A stretch of DNA of 32,500 bases, taken from contig CAUJGJ010000444.1 in assembly GCA_963170055.1 (NCBI GenBank), positions 8,505,618 to 8,538,117 on the forward strand, written 5' to 3'. The notes under the pieces were generated by a model, which saw only the letters and a program-made list of their open reading frames with translations, did not search any database and was not told the origin of the DNA. Below are positions 9,750-17,278 of the stretch, one piece after another; position 1 is the first letter of the stretch, and each line of letters begins with the position of its first letter. The position numbers were made by a program, and so were the translations under genes. The stretch is from Halisarca cf. caerulea (taxonomy: Eukaryota; Porifera; Demospongiae; Chondrillida; Halisarcidae).

Positions 9750-9991
9750 CGCATGTAAGCATGAGGAAGTGAGAGAGAGAGTGGGAGGTTGAGAGGGAGA
9801 GAGGGGAGAGGGAGGGACACACACACGCACACACACACACACATACACACACACACACAGATACACACACACATACGTAATATGATTGTATGAACATACG
9901 TATCTCTTAGGAGGAGAAACCTTGGCAGCTGGATCGTCTCCTAACAGAACTACAGTCTGATTTTGAAAATACAGAAGCAGGCTCGTCATAA
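4181..9991 (+). CDS. IFT43: Intraflagellar transport protein 43 (IFT-A subunit), five exons, N-terminus missing
   Basis: IFT43 is a small subunit of intraflagellar transport complex A, which drives retrograde transport and membrane-protein entry in cilia. Exons 4181-4272, 6448-6518, 8867-9015, 9427-9489 and 9911-9991 join in phase (junction phases 2, 1, 0, 0) to give 151 codons ending in TAA at 9989. The product carries the family's landmarks in order: [55 protein letters not shown] and [16 protein letters not shown]. These match vertebrate IFT43 nearly position by position from the GGW motif to the C-terminal helix, with no gap at the DGKIDL junction. Vertebrate proteins have about 60 residues before GGW; here that part is not securely located (see 1518-1535). 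The introns are unusually rich in MITEs and simple repeats. The identification rests on remembered family motifs, not on an alignment run. Confidence 0.92.
4521..4700. repeat. Three imperfect direct repeats of about 60 bp
   Basis: Each unit contains CAGGGTTTTATCTGTGGGGG (with variants), then ACCCTGGGTATGG and a TACATGC-rich spacer. A related inverted segment, CCCCAGACAAAACCCTG, ends at 4943. Units beginning with CAGGG paired with an end in CCCTG suggest an hAT-like MITE whose left end was duplicated. Confidence 0.6.
5139..5358. mobile_element. TA-flanked MITE, family A copy 2
   Basis: It has the same end (TATAGGCACTAATTTTCGC) and the same interior segment (TATTTGGTTAGATACATAG) as the copy at 3082-3273, in the same orientation. 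The right end reads GCGAAAATTAGCCCCTATAT followed by GGTA. The left boundary is uncertain because it runs into a TATG microsatellite. Confidence 0.65.
5418..5905. repeat. Region bounded by a degenerate 60-bp direct repeat
   Basis: GGGCCCGAATAAAGGCCAGG at about 5421 and GGGTTCGAATAAAAGCCCTG at about 5839 head two similar 60-base segments in the same orientation. The DNA between them shows no gene. It could be a fragment of an unknown repeat family in an IFT43 intron. Confidence 0.4.
6448..6518 (+). CDS. IFT43: IFT43 linker exon
   Basis: Acceptor TCATCTGTAG ends at 6447 and donor GGTATGTG starts at 6519. It encodes [20 protein letters not shown] then EAID, corresponding to the poorly conserved acidic linker between GGW and DIPVIPD. 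Its phases (2 in, 1 out) fit both neighbours exactly. Confidence 0.8.
6530..6650. repeat. TACG/CATA/GTAC microsatellite
   Basis: Degenerate tetranucleotides such as GTACATACGTATGCATGTAC dominate. These units are self-complementary, so the tract is open on both strands and gives spurious Tyr/Cys/His-rich ORFs. The same type recurs at 7375-7430 and 7625-7770. Confidence 0.85.
6651..6776. repeat. Long hairpin: 43-bp inverted arms with a 29-base loop
   Basis: The left arm 6651-6693 (ATTAGTTATATCCTGTCCAG...) and right arm 6723-6776 (...CTGGACAGGATATAACTAAT) are complementary except for one bulged T and a short unpaired inner tract. It lies in the IFT43 intron, 132 bases downstream of the exon at 6448. 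It is either a foldback MITE or a transcribed hairpin. Confidence 0.9.
6984..7370. mobile_element. hAT-like MITE with CAGGGCTGCAT ends, 387 bp
   Basis: The left end is CAGGGCTGCATTTAGGGGGG and the right end, read inward, is CAGGGCTGCATACAGG. The CAGGG start is typical of hAT ends. The flanks share ACATG but not a clean 8-bp duplication, partly because both lie in microsatellite DNA. The interior carries several G or C runs and repeated GGAGATCTGTTGCC/GCAGATCTGCTGCC segments. No transposase. Confidence 0.6.
7375..7900. repeat. Microsatellite block: TACG/TGTA types then (TA)n
   Basis: TACG/GTAC-type tetranucleotides at 7375-7430 and 7625-7770 grade into ACTTA repeats and a (TATA)-rich stretch at about 7790-7900. 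This is an IFT43 intron. Confidence 0.8.
7901..8440. other. CpG-rich island inside an IFT43 intron, no gene recognised
   Basis: Between (TA)n tracts lies about 540 bases of clearly higher GC and CpG content (for example AGCGTAAGCGAG near 7906 and CGTGACGTCGACGATG near 8370). No splice-bounded exon, tRNA or transposase motif was found. It could be a transposable-element fragment or an intronic regulatory element. Confidence 0.4.
8580..8860. repeat. TACTTCCTGTCATA-type degenerate tandem repeat
   Basis: Variants of GTACTTCCTGTCATA or TTCCTTCCTGTCTTTG recur about every 15-30 bases up to the acceptor of the IFT43 exon at 8867. The pyrimidine-rich units double as the polypyrimidine tract. Confidence 0.7.
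8867..9015 (+). CDS. IFT43: IFT43 core exon
   Basis: Acceptor ATGTTCAG ends at 8866 and donor GTGTGT starts at 9016. With the leading G from the previous exon it encodes [20 protein letters not shown], then [20 protein letters not shown] and [17 protein letters not shown] and APPS-x-NRV are signature motifs of the family. It ends in phase 0. Confidence 0.93.
9028..9323. repeat. (GT)n microsatellite, interrupted
   Basis: Long GT runs at about 9031-9074, 9098-9172 and 9203-9322 are broken by GTTGAGGGTGTTGTG and GCGC-containing variants. The tract starts 15 bases after the donor of the IFT43 exon ending at 9015. Confidence 0.95.
9427..9489 (+). CDS. IFT43: IFT43 exon with DGKIDLKLL motif
   Basis: Acceptor TATTTCTGTGAAG ends at 9426 and donor GTGAGA starts at 9490. 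Twenty-one codons, [18 protein letters not shown] then IRE, are flanked by phase 0 junctions. Using the GAAG acceptor, rather than the CAG at about 9401, keeps the length equal to vertebrate IFT43. Confidence 0.9.
9679..9877. repeat. (AC)n and (AG)n microsatellite
   Basis: AC runs at 9679-9745 and 9817-9877 flank a GAGAG-rich segment at 9769-9814, all inside the last IFT43 intron. Confidence 0.95.
9911..9991 (+). CDS. IFT43: IFT43 terminal exon
   Basis: Acceptor ATCTCTTAG ends at 9910. It encodes [20 protein letters not shown] then TEAGSS and the stop TAA at 9989-9991. The W-x(2)-D-x-L-L-x-E-L helix matches the C-terminal region of IFT43, with a shorter tail than in mammals. Confidence 0.9.
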   Translation, partial: EEKPWQLDRLLTELQSDFENTEAGSS

Positions 9992-10015
9992 GTCTATATT
10001 CCCAACACTTGTGAA

Positions 10016-10021
10016 AATAAA
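10016..10021 (+). promoter_or_regulatory. Polyadenylation signal AATAAA of IFT43
   Basis: AATAAA lies 24 bases after the IFT43 stop codon, giving a very short predicted 3' untranslated region. A TTGTTTAAGTTTG stretch follows about 40 bases on. Confidence 0.7.
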
Positions 10022-10790
10022 TGCAAGGCATCAACAGTTTCTTGTTTTCAGCACAATGTTGTTTAAGTTTGACCCTTTCGTACAGTTACACTGACAGTAT
10101 TAATAGTGTTGTATTGCATTATGGTGTGTTATTTGTGGTTCATCAGTGAGTATTTTAACTGATTCAGAATGATTTCAGTGTAAATGTAGTCTAACCCACT
10201 AGTTTATAATATATATAATGTACCCACAATAACCATTATACAAATATTCAGATTGACACTGTGCTTATTAGTAACTATTATTATAATGTATTCAGTTGGA
10301 AATAATAATTTATTTGCAATTTTTACTATAATATTATTATAATTCATATCGATATCAGCAAAATTCTATTAACACAAGGCAAAGTACCTACTTTTGCACA
10401 CAAAACAAACTTATTCTTTTTTGTCACACTAAATCATTGATAGGGGCTGTGTTTCAATTAGATATAGGACCATAATGATATAAGTATGATAAATATTCAA
10501 TTTATCTACTCACAGCAGATATACCTAGGGTTCTGTACAATATTATTCATGATCAAGAATATAATAATATTATAGTCATCACTGGTCATAGCCAAAATGG
10601 CCCTTAGCAGAATAAATCATTGCATCCTGCAAGACAGCAGGCAAAGAGCCATATTTTATCGATAAAGTAATGCATAGTGCAAGGAGGTGAGACAAAAACA
10701 ACCGAAAAAAACAATAAACAAGAACTGCATGTTACAATAATTAAAAGGAATGAACAATTCAAAATTAATTACGTATATAAAGGTCGGGCA
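10022..10790. other. AT-rich intergenic DNA without recognisable genes
   Basis: Low GC, many short TATTAT tracts, no long ORF, no clear inverted repeat. Confidence 0.6.
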
Positions 10791-10925
10791 TGGTCTAGTC
10801 TTGCGTAGCCAGACCGACTGCCTTTACCGACACTTCTCAACTACAAATGGCTGCGAGAACAAGTCTGACTACAAGAGGCTATAGCAATGGTTAGATGCGC
10901 ATGCAATTGAACTGCTGCTGCAAAA

Positions 10926-11147
10926 ATGGCTACCGTAAGGAAACGAAATGGTAGTAAGAATCCCGCTGCAACCGTCAGCAGCGGCACGATTCCAGGTGAA
11001 AACGTGAAGAATTCGGCTTCTGATTCTTCTACCGGATCTGATTCAGTCTGTTCCTACTGCCGCTTCCTTTGTTTGCTCGCTGTTTTCATGGTTTGTGCTT
11101 TTGCCGTATACATCTGGCCCAAAGAACGGACCAGCGGACATTTCTGA
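10926..11147 (+). CDS. Short ORF with one membrane segment; possible exon of a membrane protein
   Basis: Not recognised. ATG at 10926, preceded by CAAAA, starts a 73-codon frame. It has a basic, Ser/Thr-rich head (MATVRKRNGSKN), then a single strongly hydrophobic segment at residues about 44-64 (CRFLCLLAVFMVCAFAVYIW), then KERTSGHF and stop. This resembles the cytosolic head and anchor of a type II membrane protein. The last ten codons lie in the 113-bp inverted repeat starting at 11118, so the natural reading frame may be cut by a transposon or may splice out before it. GTATAC at 11106 is a possible but weak donor. Local GC is higher than in the flanks. Confidence 0.35.
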   Translation: MATVRKRNGSKNPAATVSSGTIPGENVKNSASDSSTGSDSVCSYCRFLCLLAVFMVCAFAVYIWPKERTSGHF

Positions 11148-11230
11148 ATTCCGACGTCATGGCTCGCAGTCTCTTCGCATGACGACACATTTACCACAAT
11201 TCATGGGGGCGTCGCATCAAAATGGCTGAC
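11118..11230 (+). repeat. Left arm of a 113-bp inverted repeat flanking the Merlin gene
   Basis: It aligns without gaps to the reverse complement of 14473-14585, with roughly 15 differences by eye, starting CCCAAAGAACGGACCAG. It contains GACGTCATGGCTCGCA and ends GGCTGAC. No target duplication is visible outside CCCAAAG. The arms could be long terminal inverted repeats of the Merlin element or two opposed copies of one repeat. Confidence 0.85.
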
Positions 11231-12300
11231 GGACGTTGGCTGTGTAGTCTCGTGTGGCCAGACCTAACCCTCCTACCATGCAGCATGTGTTCATGTTTGT
11301 GTACTTATAGTCTAGTCTAAGACTTGCGTTTTTTTGCATTTATGCCATGTGTTTGTTTATGCACTTGTGTGGTTTGTTTACTGTGAAGCCCTCACTTTTA
11401 GCGGAACCTACTAGTACATAATGACCAGCACACGTATATTAACAGCCTTAAATATAGCATAATATAGGGTAACATTGTATAGGATGAATTGAATGTACTT
11501 ATAATATGAAAATTCAAATTCAAAATTAAAGCATATGCTAAATTTATTGCAGAAGTCAAAACGCTTAGAAAAGCTACATTATAAGAGTATTGCTGAATAT
11601 AAGGGTTGTATTTGTGTACTTATGTTTTATTTAAATTTATGTGTTTCATGTTTTTATTCTCAGGGTGTTTGCTTCATTATTGTGCTGTATAGGGTTACAT
11701 TAATTTTGTTTTTTGTTTTTACATTTGCTTGTATTCTTTGCTTTTGTTTTTTAAAGTCACAGCTATAGAGTGTTGTTTGTTTTGTTTTCTTGTTTGTTTA
11801 TCTCAGTGCTTTTTGTTTGTTTATTTGTTTAATTTGTTTGACAATGTCTTCTCTTGTTTCTTTTTGTTTAGTTTGGTGTGGTGCTTTGTCTTGTTTTTGT
11901 TTGTTTATTTTGCTCCTTTGTATTCTTAATTTGTTCGTTTTGTCTTGTTTGTTTTTGTTTGTTCAATTTATTTTGTCCATATTTTCTTTTTTGTTTTATG
12001 ATTGTTTTCAGCTTTTGTTTTGTTTGTTTACTTCAGAGCTTAATTTTAATGATGTTTTATTGTGTTGTTTTCTTTACTTTGTTTGTTTGTTTCTTTGTTT
12101 TGTTTAGTGTTGCATGTCATTTTATGTGTATTGCTTGCTTTTATATTTCTTGCAAGTACACTTTATGCTTTTGTTGTAATTGTGCTACCTTGCGTGGTTT
12201 ATATAATATAGTATATAATATATATTGTTTTAATTTTTTTTTACCTAGAGTATTATTAGTTGCATGTTTTTTATGGTATTATAGTAACTTGACACAATAG
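11231..12300. other. Low-complexity T-rich DNA between the repeat arm and the Merlin gene
   Basis: From about 11640 to 12240 the + strand is dominated by TTTGTTTGTTT and TTTTGTTT units, which produce long spurious Phe/Cys/Leu-rich frames. A segment at 11240-11275 (TAGTCTCGTGTGGCCAGACC) resembles TAGTCTTGCGTAGCCAGACC at 10794-10813, suggesting a dispersed repeat end. Confidence 0.6.
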
Positions 12301-12988
12301 TAACAATAGTAGAATAATTAATGAATAAACATTGACAACAATTAACAATAAACAAACAATTAGTAACATTTTATTCCTAGTCATCCTATAATGCTGTAAC
12401 AGTTATATACTCCATCATGCATTTATTCCCTGATGCATGTATTCTCACTGAATAATCTTTTTCCATAAATAATTGTAACTCACTCAGTTGCAAGTTAAAT
12501 TAATATGAAAACTGGTGATTAAGATCATGAAGTTGCAAAACACCCGGCAATATAATATGAGCTAGGGTTCGAGTTGCATGAGCTAGGATTTATGGGGTTC
12601 TGCTGTAGGGTTAGGGTTAAAAATTGAGCTTGGGCATAGAGTTGAACTTTCTATTTCATACATTGTCAATGTGTTGTTGTTGTTTGTATTCATGTGTATT
12701 TGTGCTTGTTTTGCTTGAATGCATGCATGACATTGTGTTTTTGTACTGTGCATTACAGTAACTCTTGCTGTGTATATATAGTTATTATTCTTCATGACAT
12801 GTTGCTTGTTCACAACATGTGGCTGGTTTTTGTATATAGTCTTGTGTTTATGTTTGCTTGTTTGGTTTGTGTGTATATGCACATGTTGTTTGTTTTGCTA
12901 GATTTTTTTGTCATTTTGTTGGATGATCCTCGATATTGGGTGGCTTCTAGAGAAGCTGTTTGTAGTAGTTGCTCATGCATAGCTCTCC
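12301..12988. other. AT-rich DNA downstream of the Merlin gene, no gene seen
   Basis: AACAAT-rich at 12300-12360, then mixed AT-rich sequence. A short TAGGGTTAGGGTT at 12606-12618 is only two telomere-like units. Several short spurious frames, no conserved motif. Confidence 0.5.
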
Positions 12989-14279
12989 TCATGGTACGGG
13001 ATACTGATCTGCAATGTCCTGGATGATGTTGGTCATAGTGAGGGCTCCGCTGCCACCGTATCTCTCCCGCCACATGAATTCGTCCAGATAGGATGCAAGT
13101 TGGGTTTCGTGGCATCCCTTCATCCGCTTGAGCTTTGTCTTTACTCGAGACCAGTAGCTTTTGATGTTCTGGGTGTGGACCCTGGTGACTGGGTCCACAA
13201 AGTGCAGTGAGTGGTTCACAGTAGAGTGACTACTCACTGTTGGAAGAGAGGCCACCCTACTGTAAGCCTGCCACTGGTCTGAGTGAATGGTAGTGTTGGG
13301 CTTGGTATGCTGGCGAATGATGGGCAGGAGAGTTGCTGCTGTCCGATTGGGTACGATCTCCATGTACCCAAGAGCTGGTTGGTGCACAACGTCCACCATC
13401 CCAAACACCCAAACTTCTTGCGTGGTTGCTCGTCCATGGTGGTACTGAAAATATTAATTGATAGTAGTAGGATAGTTTAATTAACAATAGCCTGCATAAA
13501 TCGATTCTACATAATGAAAAATGTATTTTCATTTGACGTTTTTTATCTTACCTTAGGTTTATGCCTGAACAGGGATTCATCTATTTGTACCACCGTGCCC
13601 ACACCTCCCAACTTGATGGGAGTGGCCAGCAGCTTTGTGGAGCAGACCTCACGAAGCCATTGGTACACTGCACCTGATGTGTCGACATTGACTTTGGCCT
13701 CCTCTGCAGCATCTCCCGATGGATACTCCTGCATCCACCAGTGCAGGAGCAGGAGCCACTGCTGCAGAGTCAGCCGCAATTTGGTGAAGAAACTGCCCTC
13801 CCTGACAGACACACTTTTCCTGCAGCTGGAGTCGGGACATCTCCACCTGTAGTTTTAATGACACAAACATTATGGTTAATTTCTACTTATAGAGTTTAGT
13901 ACATTTTTGAACCTATTTATCTGCATGTTTTACCTATATTCATCTGCATTAATTTACTGATTCACATAATTATTTATCTGCCTAGCTGTTTTTTGCTCTA
14001 ATTTAACAATTATGTTGTCTGGTCACATTGAGCTTATACTTTACTAATTATAATAGGCAGATATATCAGCATAAGACTACAAGTATAACACATATCATAT
14101 AGTAGTGAACCGTAGCAATACCTGTAGCCATCACTGATGTCATTCCTTGCCTGCCACTCCATTGGTGTCTGGCAAGCTGGGCAGTGTCTTCTTGAAGCCA
14201 GCAGGTGCTTCGATTGCATCCAGGAGATGATGCTATCAGTATCCCCAAAGATAACCTTACCAAAATCGAGAAGAGCCAT
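12989..14279 (-). CDS. Merlin-family (ISXO2/IS1595-like) transposase, three exons, catalytic Glu replaced
   Basis: Exons 14279-14122, 13846-13552 and 13444-12989 join in phase to 302 codons with no internal stop. Introns of 275 and 107 bases have GTATTG/ACAG and GTAAGA/TTCAG borders. Start chosen at MALLDFGKVI; the frame continues upstream without homology. An N-terminal zinc ribbon (Cys33, Cys36, Cys56, Cys61: CPAC and CPDSSC) binds DNA in this family. The DDE domain has Asp142 (VQIDESLFRHK) and Asp207 (TTIHSDQWQAYS). The motif usually ending HTxxIExxW reads HTQNIKSYW, so the third catalytic position is Lys246 (codon AAA at 13160-13162). Known for the family: cut-and-paste transposition with short terminal repeats. 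Inferred: catalytically dead, yet with an undamaged spliced frame. It is therefore either a recently inactivated copy or a domesticated DNA-binding protein. Confidence 0.9.
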
Positions 14280-14472
14280 TTCAAATTTACCGCCAAATCG
14301 GACCACGTGCAATTGAAATGGCCGCGAAATGTTTATTCTGTTGTCGATGGTAGCGATTTTACTAAACATAAGTCGAAAAGGTATAATATTATAGAGAGAG
14401 TGAAAAATGAAAACAGCGTAAATTGCGTGATTGCGTTGTATGGAATCTTTTACATTGTCGGAATAATCGATT

Positions 14473-14585
14473 GTCAATCATTTTGATACGACGCCCCCAC
14501 AAATTATGGCAAACGTGTCGTCATGCGAAGAGATTGCGAGCCATGACGTCAGCATTCGGAAATATCCACTGGTCCGTTCTTTGGG
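14473..14585 (-). repeat. Right arm of the 113-bp inverted repeat
   Basis: It is the reverse-oriented partner of 11118-11230 and lies about 190 bases upstream of the Merlin start codon, so it may include or overlap that gene's promoter. It carries TGACGTCA at 14544-14551, a full palindromic CRE; the left arm has CGACGTCA. Confidence 0.85.
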
Positions 14586-14797
14586 ATTGATCCAACCTGA
14601 GAATGGCCATGTGCTCTTTCCGTAATCTTTATCCTGTTTCCGTATATCCGTATTTAGTGTGAAATATCGTATAAAATACGGGAAATAGCGGATACTTGGA
14701 GGCACTGTCAGTGGGATGGCGTCATTTTACATACATAAAATAATATTCGTGTAGACAAATTACAAGATTTTTTTTATGTTTGCATAGCTCTCTATTG

Positions 14798-15008
14798 ATG
14801 GGTTCTCGTGTGTATTGCTCTGGCCGTATGAAGTTGTCTTCAGGCCTTCTCGTCAAAGGTCTAGTGTTGCTTTCCTGTCTTCTTGCTGTTTCCTTTCTCT
14901 GGAGGCATCTATACGGCTGGGGTACTCAGTTGAACGCGGAACATATTCAAAGTCCTGAGATGAAAGCTCGTTTCGATGTCCACGGGGCAAGACAAGAGGT
15001 TTATACAG
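14798..15008 (+). CDS. Candidate first exon of a type II membrane or secreted protein
   Basis: Not recognised. ATGs at 14780, 14798 and 14828 share one frame; the last gives MKLSSGLLVKGLVLLSCLLA, continuing VSFLWRHLY, a classic uncleaved signal-anchor pattern. A polar segment follows (ending FDVHGARQEVYT) up to a donor-like CAGGTTTGT at 15009. Higher GC than the surroundings and clean N-terminal topology favour a real exon of a Golgi or ER enzyme. No partner exon was found downstream to 17 kb. Confidence 0.35.
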
Positions 15009-15552
15009 GTTTGTGCGTTGTTATACAGGCCTGGCTCAAAGGGTTCAATTCAATTTAATTCAATAATCTTATGCTTTACAATCACGTATTGTTTAGTGAG
15101 GAAGTAGCGACTGTAAACTATTCCCTATGGTGATACAAATGTGCATTTTTGATGAACGTGCGATGAATATGGTCAGAAATTAAGTTGATATATATATATA
15201 AAGATTATCATTACAATGAAAACAATTTTTTCAGACTGTGCCTTATGTATATTATTAGTGAAAGCTACTCTGGTGGCTAGACTCATTTGCATTCACTCAT
15301 ACTGTTTAACTTATGTTGAGGGTGTATACATCCTGTGTGTGCATCCTGTGTATGCATCTTGTGTATGCCATCTTGTGTATACATGTGTTGTATGTGCTCA
15401 TGTATGAGTGCTCTTTTTCTGATGAGCCACTATTGCCTCTACTGATGATTGTGGAAGATTACCTGAGTTTGGTGCATATTGTTAAAATTTTATACAAAGT
15501 CACTTAGCAGTAGTAACACACTCAATAAGCATGAACCTTCTAACATGGATTA
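15009..15552. other. AT-rich DNA, presumed intron or intergenic
   Basis: Contains a short (TA)n at 15189-15199 and a degenerate TGTGTATGCATCTTG repeat at 15320-15390. No exon, RNA gene or mobile element recognised. Confidence 0.5.
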
Positions 15553-15994
15553 CAAACAGGTTATTTTTTATACCCTTCAATTATTTTTTAAGGACTTGCC
15601 ACAATGTCTGGACTTTTCACTGTTTTCATAACATTCTCAGGAAATTTGTAAACAAAGCTTGTTATGATGGCAGTTTGAGCTAATTTTATTGGATACCTCC
15701 AGAATTTGAACTCAGAATGGCCTAAATCTCAAGGGAACCAAAACATGTTGATGCACAAAGTGACCCATTTCAGCTGCAATTTGTCTTTTGAAGTTGCAAT
15801 AACAAATCCCAACCCTGAAATATGGCTTATTGGGCTAAATAATTGTCATTGGTTCAGTGGTAGAGTCAACAAATTTGTGAACTCTAGCTGGTAAGGTTCA
15901 CAAATTTGTTGACTTTACTCTGTTTTGCATTCAAAACAGCAGTATTTCAGGGGACCTTAAAATATATTGAAGGGTTTAAAAAATAACATGTTTA
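15553..15994. mobile_element. Foldback MITE of about 440 bp
   Basis: The outer arms 15553-15593 and 15955-15994 are inverted and about 80 percent alike by eye (TTATTTTTTATACCCTTCAA on the left, TTATTTTTTAAACCCTTCAA read inward on the right). Inside, 15865-15882 and 15896-15913 form a perfect 18-bp inverted pair (GTCAACAAATTTGTGAAC) with a 13-base loop. No open frame with known motifs and no clear target duplication. Confidence 0.65.
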
Positions 15995-16294
15995 ACAAAG
16001 TTGGAACACAATGTCATTATAAAGTTACGTACAATATCGTTTTACAGTGTTGTGTAATGAATATGCAATAGTTTATGAAAAACATCTTTAAGTTAGTTAT
16101 ATGCAGAATAAAGATGACGTTCTTTAGTGCGGCTCAATTAATTAAAAATTAGGAACTACACAGAGGGAAAGTGATCAGTATACTTACATTGCTTGCTGCC
16201 ATACTTGGTTTGCTTCCTGGAAACAGTTGATGAAAATTTTCGGTCAAACTAATAATACTATTATGGTTGAAATCCACACACACACATACAATGT

Positions 16295-16342
<48 letters not shown>

Positions 16343-17151
16343 ATATAGAATGTTATATGAGTCAACCATGCATGCAACAAAGAATACAATAATCATCACG
16401 CAATAAGGTAACCCACAACTAAAGACTACTAAAATTATTTCACCACAACAATAAAATTTCCCATAAACATCAGTTCCGTGTTCCCAAATGCTAATATATT
16501 TCCTAAGGCATGAGCTAGGGGAGGTTCAGTTTATCTGTTCTCTGTTTGTGGGTGTGATTTACTAGTAAATGTTTCAGTCTTTGCTGTGTCATAGTTGCTC
16601 TGAGGTAGGTTTTTACACTTCTTAAAGCAGATGCACTTCTCTCAGACAGTGCATTTGTTGCATGGCATAACCAATGTGATTAACATGGTAACCACCTCAG
16701 AAAATTGCTATGGTGAGCTGGTGAAAGAGACTGGAGATTTAATCTCGGTGATTGTATTGCATTGCGAATTACAGTGAGATTTCAAGGCTTCAGGTAGAAG
16801 CTCAAGTTGCGTAGCCAGGCTAGATGGTATGAATTCAGTCATCGTTGTAAAACTCTTGAACAGATTCTAGTTGCTCCCTGTAGTTTTCTCCCTCTAGGTG
16901 CTGCTTTCAGTAGAGTATCTTCAAACTGCTTCAGTATAGCATAGCCTAGCTGATTGAACCTGTCACAAATGTAAGTAGCTACCAAAATTAAGGCATTCAA
17001 AATAGACCAGCCTATATGTGTTTTCCACTGTGTCTGGATGCTGCCCTTCTCCTGTACAAATCTCATAACGTGCAGGGAACTTCCTTCAATTTTACGGCAA
17101 TTCTGGTTCATGTTATTCATGGTGCTTCTGTAGTTTCAGCATATTTCGCCA
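15995..17151. other. Intergenic DNA, no convincing gene
   Basis: Contains a (CA)n tract at about 16298-16342. A 93-codon minus-strand frame at 16839-17120 has no recognisable domain. GTTGCGTAGCCAGGC at 16807-16821 resembles the dispersed segment at 10800. Confidence 0.5.
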
Positions 17152-17278
17152 TAAAGGGCAATTCACACTGTTCATGTAACGCAACGTAAGCACAATCAGG
17201 CGACCCAGTGCAACACAAACACATAGAGCTATTGACATCGAGTACGTACGTATACGTACGAACGATACGTAGGATGGG

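Noticed and set aside
11535..12300. Several overlapping Phe/Leu/Cys-rich frames resembling a membrane protein
   Set aside because: They follow from TTTGTTTG low-complexity DNA; three overlapping frames look alike and no start context or splice sites support any.
12606..12618. TAGGGTTAGGGTT, telomere-like
   Set aside because: Only two units inside ordinary AT-rich DNA; too short for an interstitial telomere.
16839..17120. 93-codon minus-strand frame just left of the Harbinger end
   Set aside because: Considered as the Harbinger partner gene, but it lies outside the TAA-flanked element and lacks MADF motifs. The true partner exons are at 18775-18978, 23419-23589 and 23803-24085.
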